Positions 55,631-64,000 of a stretch of DNA of 64,000 nt are shown piece after piece (the first letter of the stretch is position 1; every line of letters starts with the position of its first letter). Made by a program: the position numbers and the translations under genes. The stretch is from contig CM075346.1 of assembly GCA_037693485.1 (NCBI GenBank), forward strand, positions 133,134,501 through 133,198,500, read 5' to 3'. The notes beneath the pieces are model-generated. The model was not told the DNA's origin. It worked only from the letters and a program-made list of their open reading frames with translations, and did no database searches. The stretch comes from Kitagawia praeruptora (taxonomy: Eukaryota > Streptophyta > Magnoliopsida > Apiales > Apiaceae).

Positions 55631-56266
55631 TGCCTGTTTGGCATAACTTAGGGGGTGTTTGTCTACCGGGAAAAACGGACTTATCTGAGGATAAGTCCGT
55701 TTCAACTTATTTCGGACCGTTTGTGTGCACAAGTAGAACGGACTTATTTTGCCAAATAAGTTGATAAGTGATAAGTTAGTAATGACGTACTTTTTTCCAA
55801 CTTATTTCGTATTACTTGATTTTTTAACTTGTTTAATATTTTATATTTTTACATTTATATTTATAAATGTCATATGCATGTACTGGGATTATTATATTAA
55901 ATAATTAATATTTTTAAATTTAATTTAATAAATATTTTACCAACTTATAAGTTAAACACCCAAACACGAAAATATAAGTTGTAAGTCACTTATTACTTAC
56001 TTCATATAATTTACTTACTTCATATAAGTGTTAAGTAACTTATTTTAAGATTTCCCAAACGGCCCCTTAATTACGTTGACTTATGACTTATTTTCGGGTA
56101 AAAATTTTATATTTTGATAAAAAAAATTTATACAAATGTTTAATGTATCTTTGAGATTTAATAAGTTGCATAAATAAGTTGAAAAATAAGTTGAAATGTT
56201 AGGAATCTCTAACTTTGTCTTAAAATAAGTTGACTTATTCTGGAAAAAAGTTCCCCCAAACACCCC
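55631..56266. mobile_element. Harbinger-type MITE with nested Tourist-like MITE
   Basis: The outer ends TGCCTGTTTGGCATAACTTA and, reversed, GGGGTGTTTGGGGGAACTTT match the 50477-50695 family. A different MITE sits inside at 55651-56066. The outer target duplication was not resolved. Confidence 0.7.
55651..56066. mobile_element. Tourist-like MITE, 416 bp
   Basis: Ends GGGGGTGTTTGTC and, reversed, GGGGCCGTTTGGG; TTA target duplication at 55648-55650 and 56067-56069. Confidence 0.88.
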
Positions 56267-56338
56267 GTACTTCAATCATCTAAATTTTGGAGAATGAAAC
56301 ATATTATTCATAAAACCGAATGTAAATATAAATCTAAA

Positions 56339-57109
56339 TCAAAGTCGAGACTGTTGATCAGCTCCCTTGATTAGTTCATGACAATGTTTTGTCATTAATT
56401 TAAAACAATTTCCAACAATGCTCAGCTCATGGAACACAACATGAGAAAGAAATTTTCTATTTTCTACGTAACATTTTCCATTCCAGTTTCTCCTCACCAA
56501 TTGTTCCCCAAGCTCCACCGCGGCTGCCACAGTCTCCTCCACAGTATCATAAACTGCATCAACAATCCCCTTCTCTATCGCGTTCTCGGCTGTCATCTTC
56601 TCTGCCTTCAAAACAATGTCAATCCAAACAGCCGGACTCGAAATTTTGGCCTTAAGTTTAGCCCTGAAAAACAGTGTTGGAATTATTGTTTTATTATCTA
56701 GCCCACGCCCACCTATGTGTAAAAACCCACTGTCCTTTCTCATGAAAACGTAGTCGTGGCTGAGGGCAAGCATGAAACCAGTGCCAGTGGCTTGACCATT
56801 AACAGCGGCAATGGTTGGCATAGGGAGAGACATGAGATCAGTCAGAAGGGATCTTATTTTCGACATGGTGAGGAGGAGTACTCTATCTTTGCTGGACTCA
56901 ACCCACGATATGTCGTTGTCATTAGAGATATAATTGCCTTCTCCGGTAGTAATAAGGGCAGCAGCAGTGGAAGGTGTGGCAATAGATTCAGAGCGGATAT
57001 GATGAAGAGCGGCAGAGATAGAGTGTACCAGAGATGGGATGAGACGGTGATCATTGTTGCCTGTAAGAGTTAGAATGTAAGTGCTTCCGCGTTTCTCCAA
57101 GGTGCACAT
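56339..57109 (-). CDS. Enoyl-CoA isomerase paralogue (ECI-3), diverged
   Basis: A 256-residue intronless ECI-family protein starting MCTLEKRGSTYILTLTGNND. The frame is open throughout and it ends in SRL, a canonical PTS1 signal, so it should enter peroxisomes. The oxyanion word reads YISNDNDISW instead of FSNGWDIPW, losing the Gly of SNG, and the DIG segment after the LHIGG region reads GLDNKTIIP. These changes near the CoA pocket may reduce or change activity. C-terminal 12 residues differ from ECI-1/2. Its upstream region matches that of the broken fragment at 10950-11112. Confidence 0.8.
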   Translation of the reverse strand: MCTLEKRGSTYILTLTGNNDHRLIPSLVHSISAALHHIRSESIATPSTAAALITTGEGNYISNDNDISWVESSKDRVLLLTMSKIRSLLTDLMSLPMPTIAAVNGQATGTGFMLALSHDYVFMRKDSGFLHIGGRGLDNKTIIPTLFFRAKLKAKISSPAVWIDIVLKAEKMTAENAIEKGIVDAVYDTVEETVAAAVELGEQLVRRNWNGKCYVENRKFLSHVVFHELSIVGNCFKLMTKHCHELIKGADQQSRL

Positions 57110-58559
57110 TTCTTGCTACCTGTTTTAATAATCTATCTTCTGTGATAAAAGTTGAAGGTATGCATTAAACGTGCTGGTATTATACAATGAGAATCTTGGA
57201 TGTACATATAGTATACGTTCTTATAACTAATGACCACTTTGATTTCATTTTACATGTGCTCTGCAACAATTTAGAGTGACAGGTTTGAAATACTTTTTTT
57301 CGCTTCTCCAAAGTCTAAAATAATCATCCAAGATTCAAATCAGTGTAAAAAAAAAGTACAGTATCTAGTAAATGATTAGATTGTAATGCACGACAAAGCT
57401 AGAATCGACAAATTGGAAAAACAAATTACCAAGGATTTTAGTACACAGAAGGAGAAAAGTTATAAAATAGTAATTCTCAGAAGGATAAAATCTCTTGTAC
57501 CTCCTCATTTGCTTACAGAAGAACAGACTGTGTAAATTTGAAAACAGACTCTACATAGTATTTCTCAAGTAATTTAGTAACAATACAGTAAAAGGGTTAG
57601 TAGGCAGACTTTATCTGAATAATACAGTAGTAATGAACTTAGTTATTCTATTCGAAGAAGCACTCACTGTTACAATACAGAGTACAATCCAGCATTTAAA
57701 CATCATTTGTAATAGGTACCATTTGACAACAGTACTAATGGATTGGTGGATATCTTGCTGGAATAATCAAAAAAATTAAAAGAGCACGAGCACTAATTAC
57801 AGTTTAATTGAAACAGTAAATGTAAAACAAACAAACGAACATTAATAATTTGTAAACAGGGAAATTTCAAATAAACTTTAGGCTGATTTTCATCTTGTCT
57901 TCCCAGATCTCTTTTAAATGGCACGTGACCTTTAGCTATGAACTCATTCGATCATCCAAATAGTTTATCTCAAGTTTGTCGATGGACTCCCATAATGTCA
58001 TCCATGTTTTCCATAATTGTGCCCGCTTGTTTGTTGTCTGCACTCTGAAAATTTTGGTTTCCTAGCCTTGTGCTTGGGTTTATTTCACATGATGTTTGCA
58101 ATTGGAATAGCTTGCAAACCAGGAATGCTCTATTAAGAATAGATTTTCTTATCAGAGCAAGGTCTTTGTTGTAAGATTCTATCTCAGTTCAAAATGGATA
58201 CCACTAAAGGGCTGTGTTACTGTGTATAGGGAGGCTCATGTACTCCATGATCATCAAGACCCTCAAGTTCCTTGTGGCTTTCAAATGATTCATGCAGTTA
58301 CAACCTCTGTTTCCTGTATTCTGACCAATAGTTTTTGGAATCAATTCTTTTGACAATACACGACAATGGTTCAATGAAATTGAACACAGTTCAGTCATTG
58401 TATATACCAAAACATTAATCATTGTCCATTATGGTTTGTGAAATTACACAGTATGCAAGCATTACAAAATTATTACCTAAAGGAAGAGTCAGATCAAGAT
58501 CGATGTACGTCCTTAATTCTTATGAAGGCCATCTAAAGATAACAGATTACATATCATTA
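57110..58559. other. ECI-3 upstream region, no further gene
   Basis: It matches 11113-11480 and 46395-46610 in patches (ACATGTGCTCTGCAACA, ATCATCCAAGATTCAAA, AATGCTCTATTAAGAATAGA), so it belongs to the same ECI repeat unit. Small ORFs have no recognisable content. Confidence 0.5.
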
Positions 58560-58979
58560 ATAAAACATAAAAATTGTACATTCAGATCAAAGTCGTGACA
58601 TGACTTCCTTGACCGGTTAACGACAATTCTTTAACAATTCATCAGTTTCGACAATAGTTAGCTCATGCAACACATCATAATAAAGGTTTTTCTGTTTTCT
58701 ACATACACTTGCCCATTCCAGTTTTTCCTCACCAACTACCCAGCTCCACAGCTGCTGTCACCGTCTCTTCCAATGTATCATAAGCCGCATCAATAATCCC
58801 CTGGCCACCGCAGCCACAGCTGTCATCTTTTCTGCCTTCAAAACAATGTCACGCAGAACTGCTGGGCTCGAAATTTTTGCCTTGTGTAGCCCTAAAATAA
58901 GTAGGAGCAATTACTGCCCCAATGTCTAGTTCACTCGTTTATAAAAAACCACGGTCCTTTCTCATGAAGACGTAATTGT
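58560..58979 (-). pseudogene. Fourth ECI copy, C-terminal half, broken
   Basis: Minus-strand sequence corresponds to the ECI stretch from VFMRKDRGF through LHKLTIVETDE-type residues, with small deletions that break the frame (for example near 58735 and 58890). Its N-terminal half is missing because the copia element at 58980 is inserted at the point corresponding to DYVFMRKD. Confidence 0.8.
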
Positions 58980-59668
58980 TGTTAGGAATTCCTGTTTCCT
59001 GTCTTTGCGTAAATTAAATACGGAGATTATAACAGTCAATAATAATAACAGATATTGACAGATGAACACCAAGATTTATACGTGAAAAACCCCCTTAAGC
59101 CAAAGAGGTAAAAACCACGGGACCTGCTCCGAATGTTTCCACTATAAAGATAATAATGGTTACAATATTCTCTCTCAAGTTTACGAAGTAACACTTGAGG
59201 CACAACTGAATAGAAATACAGCGATTCACTACTCCTTCGGTACTGGACCGGATAACCTGGACAGAACTATCCCTTCGGTACTTGACCGGATAACCTGGAG
59301 GACTCCCCTTGTTGCGGCTGCAATAGCTGGACGAACTCCTAATGCTGTAAACCCAGATGGCTACAGCCCGACCAAACTCTCACACTAACTCACCCGAAAC
59401 GAAAGAATAGAGTAGCACGAGGGCCCCCTATCCTGACTTGCCTGAAACTACCGCAAGGTAAGTTTCCTACTAGACGGACTATCTAGCAGCTATAAACTAA
59501 GAAATGAGGGAGAGAAGAGAGTAAGATGTTTTGGTGTGATTTTACAAATGAAGGGGGAGGGGGTATTTATAGGTGATATAGGATGTGGTAGTAGGTGGGG
59601 GGGGGGGGGGGTAGGTGGTGAGGTTGGTGAGTTTGAAAAAAACATTAGTATTAGGCCGGTGCCTAACA
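58980..59668 (-). repeat. 3' LTR of the terminal copia element
   Basis: 689 bp. It contains a repeated CCTTCGGTACTKGACCGGAT and a G run at about 59596-59612. It matches 63667-64000 with scattered differences. Confidence 0.93.
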
Positions 59669-59699
59669 ATCTCCCCCTCTTTTCAAACTCACAGTTTAA

Positions 59700-62600
59700 T
59701 CACTTGCATTCCATACCTGCACCCCGCTTGCACAACTCCAAATTTTCCCGTGGAACGACCTTCATCATCATATCAGTCGGATTCTTATCCGTGTGTATCT
59801 TCTCTATCTGTATCACCCCATCTTCAACCTGTTCCCGTAGCCAATAGTAACGTACATTAATATGCTTAGTACGACTGTGACAAGTAGCATTCTTGCTCAA
59901 GTCAATAGCACTCTGGCTATCACAATACAACTCAAAGTTGTCTTGCTTCTGACCCAATTCTTGGAGAAACCGCTTTAACCAAACCAGCTCCTTACCTGCT
60001 TCACAAGCAGCAATATACTCTGATTCGGTTGTTTACAACGCAACACACTTTTGCAACTTGGACTGCCATGCTACAGCTCCCCCCGCAAAAGTGAAAAGCA
60101 TCCCTGACGTGGACTTCATCCCATCTGGATGTCCTGCCATGTCAGCATCTGTAAAACCTTCCAAGACTGGTTCACCGTGTCCATACTTCAAGCATAACCC
60201 GGAAGTGCCCTTGAGATATCTGAGAATCCACTTAACTGCTTCCCAATGCTTTCTTCCTGGATTTGACAGATATCTACTCACAACTCCAACAGCATGAGCA
60301 ATATCTGGTCTTGTACAAACCAATGCATACATAAGACTTCCCACTGCGGATGAGTAGGGAACTTCCTCCATATCCTTCTTCTCCTTGTCTGTTGACGGAC
60401 ACATTTTCTTATCCAGTTTAAAATGTCCTGCCAATGGTATGCTAACAGGTTTAGCATCATCCATATTGAACCTTTTCAATACCCGTTCAATATATCCCTG
60501 TTGTGAAAGCCACAACCTCCGAGTTGTTCTGTCACGTACAATCTTCATCCCTAGGATTTGTTTTGCTGGACCCAAGTCTTTCGTATCAAAGAACTTGGAC
60601 AAATCTTCTTTCAGCTTGCGGATCATGTTAGCATCTTGGCCGACCACTAACATATCATCAACATAAAGCAGCAGGATAATGAAGTTAGCGTTAGGAAACC
60701 TTTGCACATAAGCACAGTGATCCGATGCAGTTCTCTTGAACTTATGATTCCTCATGAATGAATCAAACTTTTTGTACTACTGTCTTGGCGCTTGCTTAAG
60801 CCCGTATAAACTCTTCTTGAGTTTACAAACCATGTGCTCCTTCCCTTTCACTTCAAATCCTTCTGGCTGGTGCATGTAGATCTCTTCCTTCAAATCTCCA
60901 TGAAGGAATGCAGTTTTCACATCTAACTGCTCAAGCTCAAGATCCATGCTAGCCGCTAATCCGAGAACTGTTCGGATTGATGTCATCTTTACAACCGGAG
61001 AAAAGATTTAATCGAAATCAATGCCTTCCTTCTGTGCAAAGCCTTTAACCACCAAGCGTGCTTTATACTTTACAAGCTTTTCATCATCCCTTTTAACTTT
61101 GAAGACCCATTTATTCCTCAAAGCCTTCCGTCCTCTCGGAAGTGTAGTCAACTCATAAGTTTCATTCTTGTTTAAAGAATCCATCTCCTCTTGCATTGCT
61201 TTCAACCAACAATTGCTTTCTTTATGAGTCTTGACTTCCTCAAAGGTCTCGGGCTCCCCCTCATCAGCAATTAAGATATACTCGGATGAAAGATATCTTC
61301 CTGATGGTCTCCGTTCTCTCGTAGAACGTCGTGGCTGAGATTCTTCAGCTTCAGGCTGAGGCGGTAGCTCCCCCTGCTCAGCAGCCTCATCATCTGCCGT
61401 ATCATCTCCATCATCTTCTAATGTATCTGGATTTCTAGCTTGCCTTGGTTGTTGAGTGCTCCCAAAATTCTCATAATTTTGAGACTCATGAAAAACCACA
61501 TCCCTGCTCCTGAATATCTTCTTCGATTCAGGATTCCACAACCGATACCCGAACTCTGGATCCCCGTAGCCAACCAGAATACACGGAGTTGATTTATCTT
61601 CAAGCTTTGTTCTATGCTCCTTTGGGATGTGTGCAAAAGCCTTGCATCCAAACACCCGCAAGTAGGAATAGGAAACATCCTTTTCTAACCAGATCTTCTC
61701 TGGAATCTCAAAATTCAGAGGTGCCGATGGAGATCGATTGATCAAGTAGCAAGCTGTTCTTACAGCTTCTCCCCAAAATGACTTCGGCAGTTTAGACATT
61801 TTCAACATGCATCTGACTCGTTCAGCAATGGTGCGGTTCATTATTTCCGCAACGCCATTCTGTTGTGGGGTGCCAGGAACTGTTCTTTCATGCCGGATAC
61901 CATGCTTTGCAAGATACTTTTTAAACTCTTTTGAAGTGTACTCCCCCCCGTTGTCACTACGAAGGCACTTCAGTTGTTTCCCTGTTGATCTTTCAACCAT
62001 GGCATGAAACTTCTGGAAATACTCAAACACTTGATCTTTGGATTTGAGTATCTCAATCCACACCTTTCGAGATGCTTCATCAATGAAGGTAACAAAGTAC
62101 CTATTTCCGCTTAAGGACTCCACCTCAAACGGACCACATACATCAGAATAAACTCTTTCTAATAGCTCCGACTTTTTCTTCAATGGACTGCTAAAAGATA
62201 CTCTATGTTGTTTCCCGAATAAACAATATTCGCACGGCTGCAATGCAGTTCCTTTAGCAAATGGAATGAGGGATTTCTTTGCTAGAATCTGCAGCCCTTT
62301 CTCGCTCATGTGACCAAGCCTCTTGTGCCACAAACTTGCTGAAGCTTCATCTTCAACTGTATTCAACTCATTTGAACACATCGTCACTTGTGTCTTGTAC
62401 AAAGAGCCACAAGTGGAACCTCTTGCAACCACCAACGAACCCGTAGTAAGCTTCCACCTTCCACCACTGAAGGTATTTACGTACCCCTGCTTGTCTAGCG
62501 CCATGCCAGAAATCAAGTTGAGCCGTAAGTCTGGAACATGCCTGACATCTTTCAAAGTCATTGAACAACCCGTGTTTGTCTCAATACAGATGTCACCAAT

Positions 62601-63056
62601 GCCTGCGATCTTTGACTGATCTGAGTTACCCATTCTTACAGTACCAAAGTCCCCTGACTTGTACGTCGTAAAGAATTCCTGAGTGGGTGTTGCATGATAC
62701 GTTGCTCCAGTATCTATCAACCATTCGACCTTCTGATCATCAACATGTAAGCATTCTTCTTCCCCAAAAGAAAGGATCACAACATCTTCTGTCATAGCAG
62801 CTGTTGTACTTTTCTCGGCATGTTTCCCTTGCTGACCATTGTTTTGTTGCTTGAGCCAGGCCCTATAATCCTTTTTGTAATGACCCTTCTTCTTACAATA
62901 GTAGCATTCAACATTGGCATTTGATTTGCCACCGGAATTCCTAAAATTCCTGCTTTTACTACGCCCTCGGTTTGTCTCCCTGTAGTTGCTTCTACCCCTG
63001 TTCTCAGTAACAAGAGCCTGGGAATCTTGGCAGACTCCTTGTACCTTTCTTCTCAT
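59700..63056 (-). pseudogene. copia pol with three stop codons
   Basis: Knuckle CYYCKKKGHYKKDC, protease WLIDTGATYHATPT, pre-integrase LWHKRLGHMSEKG, integrase with VYSDVCGPF, SDNGGEYTSKEF and NGVAEIMNRT (catalytic Glu kept), reverse transcriptase from LTTLPRGRKALRNKWVFK to YVDDMLVVG, RNase H to KVVPRENLELC. Stops: TAA at 61008-61010 in GIDFD*IFSPVVK (Glu expected), TAG at 60777-60779 in APRQ*YKKFDSFM (Trp expected), TAA at 60033-60035 in CVAL*TTESEY (Ser expected). The frame is otherwise preserved, so it died by point mutation. Confidence 0.93.
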
Positions 63057-63496
63057 GGATTCATTGCATGGAATTTCTGTTCAAACTCCATCTTCATATT
63101 TGATAGTTGATTTAACAACCCTTGGAATTCGCTCATATGCTCTGACATGTTGTTCCCATCCTGGTACCTCATGTTCACCAGCTGACGAACTAGAAAAGTT
63201 ACATTTTGTGAACTTTTCTCCTGGAACGTAGACTCTAATGTCGTCCAAAGCGTATAAGCGTCTTCTTCTTCAGAGACATGATGATACTCCGAATTATCAA
63301 TCCATCGACGAATGAGACTGATAGTTTTCATGTTCATCTTCTTCCAATCAGCATCAGACTTTGCTGCAGGTTTGACTCCTTTCAGCTCCACCGGATCAAA
63401 CAAGTCCTTACTATAAAGCAGATCCTTTATTCTGCTTTTCCACATCGGATAATTTGAAGCTGTTAAGCTTACCATTACACTGGAAGAATCATCCAT
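63053..63496 (-). pseudogene. copia gag, N-terminal part
   Basis: 147 codons from MDDSSSVMVSLTASNYPMWK to FHAMNP, then TGA. The gag C-terminus continues in two frames (EERYKESAKIPR, then QALVTENRGRSNYRE), showing a one-base shift near 63030 as well. Typical UBN2-type copia gag. Confidence 0.85.
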
Positions 63497-63652
63497 TTTA
63501 ATTTACCAAAGACTATGGGAATCTCACTTAGAACCACACAAGTTGGCCAGGAAAGTGGATGTGTTTGGGGAGCCTTCTGTATTAGTACGGCGCGTTATCA
63601 AGTAACCACTACGCACAAAGCACTTTCCTAGACACCAACAACGTGGGCCCCA

Positions 63653-63665
63653 GCTCTGATACCAA
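63653..63665 (-). other. Primer binding site, tRNA-iMet
   Basis: TTGGTATCAGAGC on the minus strand beside the 5' LTR. Confidence 0.9.
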
Positions 63666-63666
63666 C

Positions 63667-64000
63667 TATTATGAATTCCTGTTTCCTGTCTTTGCGTAAA
63701 TTAAATACGGAGATTATAACAGTCAATAATAATAACAGATATTGATAGATGAACACCAAGATTTTTACGTGGAAAATCCCCTTAAGGCAAAGAGGTAAAA
63801 ACCACGGGACCTGCTCCGAATGTTTCCACTATAGTGATAATAATGGTTACAATATTCTCTCTCAAGTTTACGAAGTAACACTTGAGGCACAACTGAGTAG
63901 AAATACAGTGATTCACTACTCCTTCGGTACTGGACCGGATAACCTGGACAGAACTATCCCTTCGGTACTTGACCGGATAACCTGGAGGACTCCCCTTGTT
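63667..64000 (-). repeat. 5' LTR of the terminal copia element (partial)
   Basis: It matches the start of 58980-59668. The tip reads TATTATGAATTCC where the partner reads TGTTAGGAATTCC. Confidence 0.9.

Larger units (their letters stand above)
58980..64000 (-). mobile_element. Ty1/copia retrotransposon, 5' LTR cut by window edge
   Basis: Left LTR 58980-59668 (TGTTAGGAATTCC to GCCTAACA), partner LTR from 63667 on. Minus-strand order: tRNA-iMet primer site at 63653-63665, gag, pol, polypurine tract AAAAGAGGGGGAGAT beside the left LTR. Gag-pol has a frame break and three nonsense codons. It is inserted in the fourth ECI copy. Confidence 0.95.

Overview
This window is nuclear DNA from a flowering plant, almost certainly a eudicot. 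The evidence is a six-exon ACT-repeat gene with GT-AG introns, intronless peroxisomal enoyl-CoA isomerase genes, TTTAGGG-type interstitial telomeric repeats, and many plant transposons: Ty1/copia, Mutator-like (MULE), CACTA, PIF/Harbinger, hAT and a Helitron candidate. No bacterial operon, CRISPR array or virus was seen.

Layout. 1-6300 is a degenerate copia gag-pol end, two short MULE-type elements with 9-bp target duplications and a long inverted repeat. 6541-9444 is the one full conserved host gene, an ACR9-type four-ACT-domain protein. From 46 bp past its stop codon the rest of the window is built from a tandem duplication of a unit I call A-B. A1 (9490-17217) holds a tRNA-Ile(AAT) gene, a broken isomerase fragment and the enoyl-CoA isomerase gene ECI-1. 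B1 (29205-31664) is non-coding. A2 (32385-50155) and B2 (50335-55202) are the second copy, with ECI-2, which differs from ECI-1 at four residues. A third isomerase gene (ECI-3, 56339-57109) and a fourth, broken one (58560-58979) follow. A copia element (58980 to the window end) closes the region.

After the duplication each copy took its own insertions, so each copy serves as the empty site for the other. Copy 1 only: an internally deleted copia with LTRs that read as identical (11810-14448), itself hit by a hAT MITE; a hAT MITE (16593-17122); a probable gene-fragment-carrying Helitron (17218-24121); a 5-kb MULE (24183-29186); and a MULE-type element (30775-31582). Copy 2 only: a copia element (38985-46237) with a CACTA element (34180-38982) inserted exactly at its LTR edge; a 192-bp MULE MITE; a 64-bp LINE-like stub; and MULE-type elements at 49217-50041 and 50741-53324, the latter holding a small retroelement with unlike LTRs. 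Harbinger MITEs are also present.

Points of most interest: the MULE at 24183-29186 carries an intact GRF zinc-finger plus transmembrane gene convergent with its broken transposase. Several MULE-type elements share a terminal signature, carry different GC-rich palindromes just inside it, and in two cases share a short conserved ORF core in opposite orientation. A 36-nt perfect hairpin recurs in three places in two element types. The host genes point to amino-acid sensing (ACR9) and peroxisomal beta-oxidation of unsaturated fatty acids (ECI family); nothing links them functionally beyond adjacency. All homology statements come from reading the sequence by eye; no database search was run.
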